A stretch of 64,000 nt of DNA, taken from the NCBI RefSeq assembly GCF_035270045.1, contig NZ_DATFIP010000059.1, forward strand, positions 1-64,000, read 5' to 3'. Source of the DNA: Salibaculum sp035270045. GTDB lineage: Bacteria > Pseudomonadota > Alphaproteobacteria > Rhodobacterales > Rhodobacteraceae. Made by a program: the position numbers and the translations under genes. Positions 16,164-24,059 of this stretch are shown here, piece by piece. The notes beneath the pieces were generated by a model, which saw only the letters and a list, made by a program, of their open reading frames with translations, was not told the origin of the DNA and did no database searches. Numbering within the stretch: the first letter of the stretch is position 1; every line of letters starts with the position of its first letter.

Positions 16164-17534
16164 ATGTCCATCCCCCAGACCGGCGGCGGCCCCGTCGAAA
16201 GCCGCGACCAGCTTGCCGCTTATCTCGAAGCGGGCTGCAAACCGAAGGCAGACTGGCGCATCGGCACCGAGCACGAGAAGTTCGGCTATTGCACCGACAC
16301 CCTGCGTCCCCTGCCCTACGACGGAGAACGCTCGATCAAGGCCATGCTGGAAGGGCTGCGATTTCGCTATGACTGGGCGCCGGTCTTCGAGGGTGAGAAC
16401 ATCGTCGGGCTGGAAAAGGGCGGGGCCAATGTGTCTCTCGAACCGGGCGGGCAACTGGAACTGTCCGGCGCGCCGCTGGAAACCATCCATCAGACCTGCG
16501 ACGAGGTGAATACCCATCTGCGCGAGGTCAAGGACATCGCCGACGAGATCGGCGCGGGCTTCATCGGCCTTGGCGCGGCTCCGATCTGGACGGGAGACGA
16601 CATGCCGATGATGCCCAAGGGGCGCTACCGGCTGATGACCGACTACATGGGCCGGGTCGGCACCCACGGCACACAAATGATGTACCGGACCTGCACCGTG
16701 CAGGTGAACCTGGACTTCGGGTCCGAGGCGGACATGGTCAAGAAACTGCGCGTAGCCTTGGCCCTGCAGCCGGTCGCCACGGCACTGTTCGCCAATTCAC
16801 CGTTTTTCGAGGGCAAGGTGAACGGCCACAAGAGCTGGCGCAGTCGCATCTGGCGCGACCTGGACGCAGACCGCACCGGCATGCTGCCCTGGGTCTTCGA
16901 ACAGGGCATGGGCTTCGAGCGCTGGGTCGACTACGCGCTCGATGTGCCGATGTATTTCGTCTACCGTGACGGCAAATATATCGACGCCCTGGGCCAGTCC
17001 TTCCGCGATTTCCTGGACGGCCGGCTGCCAGCCCTGCCGGGCGAGGTGCCGACGCTGTCGGACTGGGCCGATCACCTGACCACGATCTTCCCCGAGGCCC
17101 GGATCAAGAAATTCATCGAGATGCGCGGCGCAGACGGCGGCCCCTGGCGGCGCTTGTGCGCGCTGCCCGCGTTCTGGGTGGGGCTGATGTATGACCAGTC
17201 CGCACTGGATAACGCCTGGGATCTGGTCAAGGACTGGGATGCGGAAACGCGCGAGGCCTGGCGGGTGGAGGCCTCGGTGCAAGGCCTACAGGCCCGGGTC
17301 GGCGGGCGCACAATGCAGGACCTGGCCAAGGAGGTCGTCGACATCGCCCGTGGCGGGCTCAAGGCCCGCGCCCGGCCCGGTCTGGGCGGCATGGTGGTGG
17401 ACGAACGCCACTTCCTGCACGCGCTCGAGGACACGATCGAAACGGGCCAGACCCCGGCCGACGAACTGCTGGCCGCCTACAACGGCGCCTGGAACGGCGA
17501 CCTGTCCCGGATCTACGAAGATTTCAGCTACTGA
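16164..17534 (+). CDS. gshA: glutamate-cysteine ligase (alphaproteobacterial/plant type)
   Basis: This enzyme (456 aa) makes gamma-glutamylcysteine from glutamate, cysteine and ATP, the first step of glutathione synthesis. The RIGTEHEKFG block near residue 32, the LEKGGANVSLEPGGQLELSG core near 80-100 and MYRTCTVQVNLDF near 175 are typical of the plant/alphaproteobacterial family and differ from the gamma-proteobacterial GshA. Length fits the family. An AGAGGGG-type ribosome binding site precedes the ATG. It is likely to have its own promoter in the 98-base gap after the previous gene. Confidence 0.94.
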   Translation: MSIPQTGGGPVESRDQLAAYLEAGCKPKADWRIGTEHEKFGYCTDTLRPLPYDGERSIKAMLEGLRFRYDWAPVFEGENIVGLEKGGANVSLEPGGQLELSGAPLETIHQTCDEVNTHLREVKDIADEIGAGFIGLGAAPIWTGDDMPMMPKGRYRLMTDYMGRVGTHGTQMMYRTCTVQVNLDFGSEADMVKKLRVALALQPVATALFANSPFFEGKVNGHKSWRSRIWRDLDADRTGMLPWVFEQGMGFERWVDYALDVPMYFVYRDGKYIDALGQSFRDFLDGRLPALPGEVPTLSDWADHLTTIFPEARIKKFIEMRGADGGPWRRLCALPAFWVGLMYDQSALDNAWDLVKDWDAETREAWRVEASVQGLQARVGGRTMQDLAKEVVDIARGGLKARARPGLGGMVVDERHFLHALEDTIETGQTPADELLAAYNGAWNGDLSRIYEDFSY

Positions 17535-17544
17535 GGGTGCCGAA

Positions 17545-17566
17545 CCCGGTCCAGCACGGAACCGGG
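17545..17566. terminator. stem-loop between convergent gshA and the DUF805 gene
   Basis: A CCCGGT/ACCGGG inverted repeat (17545-17550 with 17561-17566), with extra pairing possible inside, sits between the ends of two convergent genes. No T-run is seen. It could serve as a two-way terminator hairpin. Confidence 0.35.
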
Positions 17567-17575
17567 CAGATCGCA

Positions 17576-17959
17576 TCACTCGAAGGTCCGGGCCGGGTTG
17601 ACGGGGCCGAGCGGGTTTGGGCCCCAGTCGTTGGGCTGATCCTCACCAGGCTGGATGAACCAGTAGATCAGCACGATGACGCCGACGATCGGGATGAAGC
17701 CCAGCAGCAGCCACCACCCGCTTTTGCCAAGATCGTGCAGGCGGCGCACGCCAACCGCGATTCCCGGGACAAGAAGGCCGAGCATGACGATCAGTGACAG
17801 GAAGGCGAAGGCCGCAGCCATGCTGGTCAGCAGGTTCAGGAATATCTGAACCAGAATGTTGAACAGGACAAACCACCAGTATTCCGACCGGCTGGAGCGT
17901 CCCCGGAAATCCGCGTAACGCTCTAGCAGCGCGGTACGGACGGCTGTCGTGAAATCCAT
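17576..17959 (-). CDS. DUF805 inner-membrane protein
   Basis: A 127-aa membrane protein of the DUF805 (YhaH/YhaI-like) family. The RSSRSEYWWFVLFN motif (about residues 19-32) and GVRRLHDLGKSGWW motif (about 71-84) are family signatures. Three or four helices are visible and the tail is Pro-rich. The function of the family is unknown. An AAAAAAGGAG box lies in front of the ATG and the leader contains a perfect palindrome at 17982-17996. Confidence 0.88.
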   Translation of the reverse strand: MDFTTAVRTALLERYADFRGRSSRSEYWWFVLFNILVQIFLNLLTSMAAAFAFLSLIVMLGLLVPGIAVGVRRLHDLGKSGWWLLLGFIPIVGVIVLIYWFIQPGEDQPNDWGPNPLGPVNPARTFE

Positions 17960-17981
17960 GAATGAAACTCCTTTTTTAACA

Positions 17982-17996
17982 GCGTCATGATGACGC
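17982..17996 (-). promoter_or_regulatory. palindrome in the DUF805 gene leader
   Basis: GCGTCATGATGACGC is a perfect palindrome around a central base, 23 bases upstream of the start codon and directly before the poly-A/ribosome-binding stretch. It could be an operator half-site pair or a small hairpin that controls translation. Confidence 0.4.
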
Positions 17997-18143
17997 ACCC
18001 AGACTTCGCCATCCTGGGGCGACAGGTCAATGATGAAAAGCCGCGTCACGACCACTTGCCCGCCCCGACGCCGTCCATCGGGCAATGTTCGGCGGCACGG
18101 GCGGCAAGCACGGCCTACAGAACCAGGCACAGAAGGAGAGGTC

Positions 18144-18752
18144 TCAGGATTTGTCCCCGATCCGCTTTTCGGTGCCTTTCAGGATGCGGCCGATGTTATC
18201 GGCGTGGCGCAGAAGGATCACCGCCGCCAGCACGACGCAGAGCATGGCAAGATCCACCCGGCCCAGCAGTACCGCCCAGAGCGGGGCCAGCACCGCCGCC
18301 ACCAGCGCGGACAGTGACGAAATGCGAAAGACCGCCGCCATGACCGCCCAGGTCGCGCAGGCCGCCAGCCCCAGCGGCCAGAACAGCGCCAGCAGCGTGC
18401 CCAGGAAGGTCGCCACCCCCTTGCCGCCGCGGAAGCCCAGCCAGACCGGGAAACAATGGCCCAGGAAGGCGGCCAGCCCGGCCAGCTGCACCGCGTCACC
18501 CGCCACGAAGGCGCGGGCCAGCAGAACCGCGATAGCGCCCTTGCCCGCGTCCAGCGCCAGTGTCAGGGCCGCCGCGGGCCTGTTGCCCGTGCGCAGGACA
18601 TTCGTGGCGCCGATATTGCCCGATCCTATCCTGCGCAGGTCGCCCAGCCCAAACAGCCGCGCCATGACAAGACCCGCCGAGACCGAGCCCACAAGGTAGC
18701 CGATCAGCGCCCAGAGGCCGAGAACGGGAAGCGAGGTCACGATCTCGGGCAT
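18144..18752 (-). CDS. plsY: glycerol-3-phosphate 1-O-acyltransferase PlsY
   Basis: PlsY (202 aa) transfers an acyl group from acyl-phosphate to glycerol-3-phosphate, the first step of phospholipid synthesis, in the inner membrane. All three conserved motifs are seen: GSGNIGATN(V)LR (about residues 43-54), the GHCFPVWLGFRGGKGVAT segment (about 97-114), and HADNIGRILKG near the end. Five helices fit the known topology. It lies 12 bases after the stop of the PyrC homologue and closes the pyrB operon. Confidence 0.94.
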   Translation of the reverse strand: MPEIVTSLPVLGLWALIGYLVGSVSAGLVMARLFGLGDLRRIGSGNIGATNVLRTGNRPAAALTLALDAGKGAIAVLLARAFVAGDAVQLAGLAAFLGHCFPVWLGFRGGKGVATFLGTLLALFWPLGLAACATWAVMAAVFRISSLSALVAAVLAPLWAVLLGRVDLAMLCVVLAAVILLRHADNIGRILKGTEKRIGDKS

Positions 18753-18764
18753 GGTGCTCCCCGT

Positions 18765-20036
18765 TCAGCCGTAAACACGCTGTCCCCCCGACCAGGTGCC
18801 CAGTACCTTGCCCTGCAGGATGGCACCGTCAAAGGGCGTGTTCCGGGACTTCGATTCCAGCGTGGCCCGGTCGAGCCGGTAGCTGGCATCGGGGTCGAAC
18901 AGTACCAGGTCTGCGGGCGCACCCCTGACCAGTCTGCCGCTGTCGAGGCCAAGCCGCGCCGAGGGGTTCAGTGAAAGCGCCCGGAACAGCTGCGGCAGGC
19001 CAAGTGCGCCGGCGTGAACCAGCCGTAGCGCCGCCGGAAGCAGGGTCTCAAGGGCCACCGCGCCGCTTGCGGCTTCCTCGAAGGGCAGGCGTTTGGATTC
19101 TTCGTCCTGCGGGGTGTGCATCGACGAGATGACGTCGATCAGACCTGCCCCCAGGGCCTCGACAACCGCCTGCCGGTCGTCCTCGGCGCGCAGGGGCGGC
19201 TTGAGCTTGAAGAAGCTGCGATAGTCAGCCACGTCCATCTCGTTCAGGGTCAGGTGATGCACGCCGACCCCTGCGGTGATGTTCAGCCCGTTGCGCCGGG
19301 CGCGTTCCAGCGCGGGCAAGGCGCGGGCGGTGGTGATCTGGTCGGCGTGGTAGGCGGCGCCGGTCATCTCCAGAAGCGCGATGTCGCGGTCAAGCGCCAT
19401 GCGCTCGGCCATTGGCGACACCCCCGGCAGCCCCCGCAGCGAGGCGAACTTGCCGCTGGTCACGGCCGCCCCCGCCGACAGCCCCGGGTCCTGCACGTGA
19501 CCGATCACCAGCGCGTCCAATGAGCGCGCATAGGTCAGCGCCCGGGCAAAGACCCGCGTGTCGGTCACGACCCGATCAGCATCCGAAAAGGCCACGGCGC
19601 CCGCGTCCAGCAGGAAACCGATCTCGGTCATCTCGCGGCCCTCGCGGCCCTTGGTCAGCGCGGCCATGGGCAGCACGGTCACCGGCGTGTCCGCGCTCGC
19701 GCGGCGTTCGACGAATTCCAGCGTTTCGGGCGTGTCGATGGCGGGCACCGTGTCAGGGCGTGTCACGATGGTGGTCACGCCCCCGGCGACGGCCGCCCGG
19801 CCCGCGCTGGCGAAACTTTCCTTGTGGCGCTCACCCGGCTCGCTGACCTTCACGCCGATGTCCACGATCCCGGGCGCAAGGCACTTGCCGTCCGCGTCCA
19901 GGCGGGCGGCCTCGATGCCGGCGGTGTCACCGGTGATTACATCCCGAATGCACGCGCCCTCGATCAGGACCGCACCCCGACTCTCGGTGCCGGCTTCGGG
20001 ATCGATCAGCCGGGCGTTCTCGATCAGGGTCTTCAT
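18765..20036 (-). CDS. pyrC: dihydroorotase-like protein (PyrC homologue), probably non-catalytic
   Basis: This 423-aa protein is a full-length class I dihydroorotase homologue (TIGR00857-like), but the metal site is eroded. The HxH zinc pair that normally follows PG(L/I)VD is G61-V-K63 here, the late His of the H-x-x-H-x-ST region is Q233 (YHADQITT), and the catalytic Asp of the ATDHAPH motif is M306 (SSMHTP). D152 and H180 remain. Such PyrC' proteins, as in Pseudomonas, have no dihydroorotase activity but hold aspartate carbamoyltransferase together. The gene is in the pyrB operon, which fits that role. If so, an active pyrC must lie elsewhere. ATG at 20036 is chosen over one eight codons upstream. 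Confidence 0.88.
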   Translation of the reverse strand: MKTLIENARLIDPEAGTESRGAVLIEGACIRDVITGDTAGIEAARLDADGKCLAPGIVDIGVKVSEPGERHKESFASAGRAAVAGGVTTIVTRPDTVPAIDTPETLEFVERRASADTPVTVLPMAALTKGREGREMTEIGFLLDAGAVAFSDADRVVTDTRVFARALTYARSLDALVIGHVQDPGLSAGAAVTSGKFASLRGLPGVSPMAERMALDRDIALLEMTGAAYHADQITTARALPALERARRNGLNITAGVGVHHLTLNEMDVADYRSFFKLKPPLRAEDDRQAVVEALGAGLIDVISSMHTPQDEESKRLPFEEAASGAVALETLLPAALRLVHAGALGLPQLFRALSLNPSARLGLDSGRLVRGAPADLVLFDPDASYRLDRATLESKSRNTPFDGAILQGKVLGTWSGGQRVYG

Positions 20037-20087
20037 GTCGTTCCCCGTGCCGCCGGGCATGGCCCGGTCACCTGCGGCTCGCTCATT

Positions 20088-20522
20088 TCAGCCCCTTTTC
20101 GCGCGTTCGAGTTGCGCCATGACCGCGGGAGCGTCGGCCTGGTACTTGACCAGGTGCTTGTCCCCGGAACGGGTGACGACCTGAACCGCCGAACCGAGCC
20201 GGCGCACCTTCTCGATTTCGCGCAGCGCGATGTCGCGGCCGGCCGGGCCCAGCAGGCGCCGATCGGTCAGGTCCCAGCGCACGCCCATCTCGTCGCTCAT
20301 GACATACCAGCCGCGCAGGGCGATTGCCGCGAGCCCCCCGATGGCACCGGTCCAGACATGCGGGTTGCCGATGGCCCAGAGCACGCCCATGCCCGCCAGC
20401 ATCGCAACCACCGCCATCCAGGCCATGTCGCGCCAGTAGGTCATGCGGTCGGCGGTGAAACTGGCCTTAACCTTTTCGTTCGGGGCCAGGTCGACCGTTG
20501 GTGTCAGTTGATAGTCGGTCAT
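20088..20522 (-). CDS. PH-like domain membrane protein in pyrB operon
   Basis: A 144-aa protein with two membrane helices (about residues 32-50 and 56-72) and a C-terminal domain of about 70 residues. The pattern MGVRWDLTDRRLLGPAGRDI, then IEKVRRLGSAVQVVTRSG, is like bacterial PH domains of the YdbS/YdbT type (bPH2). The ATG overlaps the preceding gene by 4 bases. The function is unknown. Its place between pyrB and the PyrC homologue is noted in the findings. Confidence 0.72.
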   Translation of the reverse strand: MTDYQLTPTVDLAPNEKVKASFTADRMTYWRDMAWMAVVAMLAGMGVLWAIGNPHVWTGAIGGLAAIALRGWYVMSDEMGVRWDLTDRRLLGPAGRDIALREIEKVRRLGSAVQVVTRSGDKHLVKYQADAPAVMAQLERAKRG

Positions 20523-21082
20523 GCCCCCACCCAGATCATCATGCCGACGACAAGGAACAGAACCAGCAGCGCCAGCGCCGCGATCCGCCCCGACATGGCC
20601 GCGTCCGAGGGACGCTTGACCGGAGGAGCATCCGCGATGGACCCCGGTGCGGCAACGGATTGCAGGGGCGGGCGCAGCGTGAAATTCGGCGTCTCGGTAT
20701 AGCGGCCGACCAGCGTCAGCGGCGCCTTCGGCTCCAGCCGGTCGATGCCATCCGCCAGCGCGCCCGAAAGGACCAGCAGCACCGGCCCCCTCAGCGCGTC
20801 GAGCCGCGCGCGGTCGGGGTCCACGCTGGACGCGTCCATTCCGTTGGCCTCGACAAGGTAATCGCTCAGTCCGTAATCGGCCATGGTCTCGGCCATGAAT
20901 AGTTCCACGTGCGACGGGGCCAGCCGCCCCGCGCCCACTGCCTGCTCCAGCCGAGAGTCGCGGTCGGTCCCTGGAGCGTCATCCGCGCCTCGAAACTCCT
21001 CCAGGTCCGCCTCGGGCAGGTCCGCGGTGAAGACCCAGACGGAGCGCACCCCGGCGGCCGGTATGGCCAGTTGGTCGGTCAT
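20519..21082 (-). CDS. tail-anchored protein of unknown function in pyrB operon
   Basis: I do not recognise a family. The 187-aa product is acidic and soluble-looking for its first 160 residues, with an alternating strand/helix pattern (SVWVFTADLPEA, then PVLLVLSGAL, then PLTLVGRYTE). One hydrophobic helix lies at the very end (about 165-185), so it is probably a tail-anchored membrane protein facing the cytosol. It overlaps both neighbours by 4 bases. Confidence 0.68.
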   Translation of the reverse strand: MTDQLAIPAAGVRSVWVFTADLPEADLEEFRGADDAPGTDRDSRLEQAVGAGRLAPSHVELFMAETMADYGLSDYLVEANGMDASSVDPDRARLDALRGPVLLVLSGALADGIDRLEPKAPLTLVGRYTETPNFTLRPPLQSVAAPGSIADAPPVKRPSDAAMSGRIAALALLVLFLVVGMMIWVGA

Positions 21083-21513
21083 GACGCCTCCTGCGCGACG
21101 GTGTTGATCGCCCGCGCAAGTGCGGGCCTGTCGGGAGCATAAGACAGCCGCAGCCGCCGGCGCGCACCGCGACGGCAGGTCACACGGACGCCGTTGCCGC
21201 GCGGCACGGCCCTGTCCACATCCTTCATCGCGATCTCTTCGCCCTCTTGCAACACGATACGCCGGGATGTGATCCAGGCGCGGTGACGCCCCAGCCGAAA
21301 CCGCTCTTGCAAGAGGATCATGCAGGTCAGAAAGAAGGGCACGGCGGGCCAGAAACTGTCGGGGAAGACCGCCGCAAAGCCCGCGGCCGGCAACAAGGTC
21401 AGCCCCAGCAGCACAAGCGCGGTCAGTTGGAAAGACCGCAGAGACGGCACGTGATCGAAGATCACTTCTTCCCCCTCGTGCAGGACCGGGCCGGTACCGC
21501 CACTGGCCGTCAC
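21079..21513 (-). CDS. second PH-like domain membrane protein in pyrB operon
   Basis: The 144-aa protein starts with a short strand region (HEGEEVIFDHVPS), has two membrane helices (about 28-68) and ends in a PH-like domain with the sequence ITSRRIVLQEGEEIAMKDVD and a basic tail. This is the layout of bacterial PH-domain (bPH2/DUF304) proteins. It overlaps pyrB by 4 bases and the following gene by 4 bases. A related protein is encoded two genes downstream, so these may form a hetero-complex. Confidence 0.74.
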   Translation of the reverse strand: MTASGGTGPVLHEGEEVIFDHVPSLRSFQLTALVLLGLTLLPAAGFAAVFPDSFWPAVPFFLTCMILLQERFRLGRHRAWITSRRIVLQEGEEIAMKDVDRAVPRGNGVRVTCRRGARRRLRLSYAPDRPALARAINTVAQEAS

Positions 21514-22472
21514 GCCATCACCCCTGCGGCCCGTGCCCCGCGGCGGGCGCGCAGGTTGCGGGCCAGCAGGTCCATGGCCGCCATGCGCACGGCGACGCCC
21601 ATCTCGACCTGTTCCTGGATCACGCTGCGATTGATATCATCGGCGATGGTGCCGTCGATCTCGACCCCGCGGTTCATGGGCCCCGGGTGCATGACGATGG
21701 CGTCGTCCTTGGCATGGGCCAGTTTCAAGGCATCCAGCCCGTAGCGATGGAAATACTCACGTTCCGAGGGGATGAAGCCACCGTCCATGCGCTCGCGCTG
21801 AAGCCGCAGCATCATGACAACGTCGACGTCGCGCAGGCCCTCGGCCATGTCGTGGTACACCTCGACACCGAAATCCTCGACCTGGGCAGGCATCAGAGTG
21901 GGTGGGCCGACAAGGCGGATGCGGTTCTCCATCTTGCCCAGCAACAGGATGTTGGAGCGCGCCACACGGCTGTGCGCGATATCGCCGCAAATGGCGATGG
22001 ACAGCCGGTGGAGCCGGCCATGGTGGCGGCGTATTGTCAGCGCGTCCAGCAGCGCCTGGGTGGGGTGTTCGTGGCGCCCGTCCCCGGCATTGAGCACCGC
22101 GCACTCGACCTTCTGCGACAGCAGGTCGACGGCGCCCGAATGCGGATGGCGCACCACCAGAAGGTCCGGCCGCATGGCATTCAGCGTCAAGGCCGTATCG
22201 ACCAACGTCTCGCCCTTCTTCACCGAACTGGCCTGCATCGCCATGTTCATCACGTCTGCGCCCAGTCGGGTCCCTGCGATCTCGAAGCTGGCCTGGGTGC
22301 GCGTGGAATTCTCGAAAAACATGTTGATCTGGGTCAGCCCTTCCAGCACGTCGCGATGGGCACGGCCCTGGCGATTGTGCTGTGCATACTGGTCGGCAAG
22401 GTCCAGAAGCACGGTGATATCCGCCGGCGAGAGATGCTCGATCCCCAGAAGATGCTCCGCGCGGAAGGTCAT
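21510..22472 (-). CDS. pyrB: aspartate carbamoyltransferase, catalytic chain
   Basis: PyrB (320 aa) joins carbamoyl phosphate and aspartate, the committed step of pyrimidine synthesis, in the cytosol. The carbamoyl phosphate loop FENSTRT (about residues 53-59), the SVKKGET loop with the active-site lysine, and HEHPTQALLD (about 134-143) are intact. No pyrI regulatory chain gene is near. The PyrC homologue encoded four genes downstream may take the structural partner role. The leader contains a long GC-rich hairpin. Confidence 0.95.
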   Translation of the reverse strand: MTFRAEHLLGIEHLSPADITVLLDLADQYAQHNRQGRAHRDVLEGLTQINMFFENSTRTQASFEIAGTRLGADVMNMAMQASSVKKGETLVDTALTLNAMRPDLLVVRHPHSGAVDLLSQKVECAVLNAGDGRHEHPTQALLDALTIRRHHGRLHRLSIAICGDIAHSRVARSNILLLGKMENRIRLVGPPTLMPAQVEDFGVEVYHDMAEGLRDVDVVMMLRLQRERMDGGFIPSEREYFHRYGLDALKLAHAKDDAIVMHPGPMNRGVEIDGTIADDINRSVIQEQVEMGVAVRMAAMDLLARNLRARRGARAAGVMA

Positions 22473-22525
22473 GGCGTCTTCCCCTTGTCCGTGCCGTGGG
22501 CGTGGCTGTGGCGGTTATAGGTGCG

Positions 22526-22574
22526 CCCCGCCCCGGGGGCAAGCAGCATGGCTTTTGCCCGGCCCCCGGCGGGG
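22526..22574. promoter_or_regulatory. long GC-rich inverted repeat in the pyrB/udg divergent spacer
   Basis: The arms at 22526-22540 and 22562-22574 pair over 13 bp with a 2-base bulge and a loop of about 21 bases. The element covers the divergent spacer between the pyrB and UDG starts. As RNA in the pyrB leader it could act as an attenuator-like structure, but no T-run follows. Confidence 0.35.
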
Positions 22575-22587
22575 GTAGAGTGGCGCC

Positions 22588-23397
22588 ATGGAATCGGCAC
22601 TGGATTACTGGACCGCGAAAGCGCTTCTCGATTGGCAGATCGAGATGGGCGCTGACGAAGCCATCCAGGACAAGACGGTGAACCGCTATGAGCTGGCCGG
22701 CACCGCGCCGCGATCCGCGGACGCACCGCAAGAGGTGACGCCGCAACCGCCGACCGATGCGCCCCGCGCCGAGCCCGGGAGCGCCCCGCCCCCCGTGGAC
22801 GCCATCGCCGCCGCGCGCGAGGCCGCGCGCGCGGCGCAGGACCTCGCGGGTCTGCGCGCGGCCATGGCAGACTTCGACCACTGCGATCTCAAGGCCGGGG
22901 CGCGCAATCTTGTCTTTGCCGACGGGATCGCCGGCGCGCCGGTGATGATCCTGGGTGAGGCCCCGGGCCGCGACGAGGATCGCGAGGGCCTGCCTTTCGT
23001 GGGGCGGGCGGGCCAGTTGCTCGACCGGATGCTGGCGGCCATCGACCGCGGCCGCGACCGCACCGAGGCCCCGGTCTATATTACCAACATCCTTCCCTGG
23101 CGGCCGCCGCAGAACCGCACGCCGGACAAGACGGAAATCGCCATGATGCTGCCCTTCGTGGAGCGCCACATCCAAATGGCAGCGCCGAAAATTCTTGTGC
23201 TCATGGGCAACACGCCCTGCCAGGCGCTGTTGGGCCGGTCCGGCATCACCCGGATGCGCGGGCACTGGGCGCGGGCGCTGGACCTGCCCGTTCTGCCCAT
23301 GTTCCACCCGGCCTACCTGCTGCGCACCCCTGCGGCCAAGCGCGAAGCCTGGGCCGACCTGCTGACGCTCAGGGCCCGCCTGAAGGATCCGACATGA
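22588..23397 (+). CDS. uracil-DNA glycosylase, family 4-like
   Basis: The 269-aa protein has a Pro/Ala-rich front of about 80 residues and then a UDG family 4 domain. Motifs are GEAPGRDEDREGLPFVGRAG (about 123-142), NILPWRPPQNRTP (about 167-179) and MFHPAYLLR near 240. It removes uracil from DNA. Classical family 4 enzymes bind a 4Fe-4S cluster with four cysteines, but here only two cysteines exist (C99 and C211), so the cluster is probably absent. The ATG is overlapped downstream by moaB (4 bases). Annotations of such proteins often keep the family name regardless. Confidence 0.88.
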   Translation: MESALDYWTAKALLDWQIEMGADEAIQDKTVNRYELAGTAPRSADAPQEVTPQPPTDAPRAEPGSAPPPVDAIAAAREAARAAQDLAGLRAAMADFDHCDLKAGARNLVFADGIAGAPVMILGEAPGRDEDREGLPFVGRAGQLLDRMLAAIDRGRDRTEAPVYITNILPWRPPQNRTPDKTEIAMMLPFVERHIQMAAPKILVLMGNTPCQALLGRSGITRMRGHWARALDLPVLPMFHPAYLLRTPAAKREAWADLLTLRARLKDPT

Positions 23398-23936
23398 GCC
23401 GCATCGACGACACGCGAGACTTCATTCCTCTCCGCATAGCCGTGCTGACGGTCAGCGACACGCGCTCGCTGGACCAGGACCGCTCGGGCCAGACCCTTGT
23501 CGACCGGCTGACGGGCGCGGGGCACGTTCTGGCCGACCGCCGCATCGTCAAGGATGACCGTGCCACCATCGCGGACGTTCTGCGCGGCTGGGTCACCGAC
23601 CCACGGGTCGACGTCGTCATCTCGACCGGCGGCACCGGCCTTACGGGGCGCGACGTGACGGTCGAAGCCCACCGAGAAGTCTATGAAAAGGAGATCGACG
23701 CCTTCGGCACGGTTTTCACCATTGTCTCGATGAACAAGATCGGGACCAGCGCAATCCAGTCGCGCGCCACGGGCGGTGTGGCTGGGGGCACGTACCTGTT
23801 CGCCCTGCCGGGCAGCACCGGTGCCTGCAAGGATGCCTGGGACGAAATCCTGGCATATCAGCTGGACTATCGCCACCGGCCCTGCAACTTCGTGGAGATT
23901 TCCCCGCGGCTGGAGGAAGGCAATCGACGGAAATGA
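23394..23936 (+). CDS. moaB: molybdenum cofactor biosynthesis protein B
   Basis: MoaB (180 aa) belongs to the MoaB/Mog family that acts in adenylylation of molybdopterin. The LTVSDTRS start, the STGGTGLTGRDVT motif (about residues 77-89) and LPGSTGACKDAWDEIL near 138 are family hallmarks. The start overlaps the UDG gene by 4 bases. Other cofactor genes are separated in the window (mobA at 36.2 kb, moaDE at 51.4-52.0 kb). Confidence 0.93.
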   Translation: MSRIDDTRDFIPLRIAVLTVSDTRSLDQDRSGQTLVDRLTGAGHVLADRRIVKDDRATIADVLRGWVTDPRVDVVISTGGTGLTGRDVTVEAHREVYEKEIDAFGTVFTIVSMNKIGTSAIQSRATGGVAGGTYLFALPGSTGACKDAWDEILAYQLDYRHRPCNFVEISPRLEEGNRRK

Positions 23937-24059
23937 GCAGCCCGCGCGTAGCAGTGTAAATCCGCCGCATGTGATCGGAACCGGTCCTGACGGCGTAGAA
24001 CTCAATATTGTTTGGGCCGCGAAGGACCGGCCCAGTCGCAGTGATCCAGAGAGGGGCAC

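Noticed and set aside
18765..22472. Pseudogene explanation for the PyrC homologue
   Set aside because: The gene is full-length, in frame, embedded in a tight operon and well conserved outside the metal site, which points to a kept structural role and not decay.
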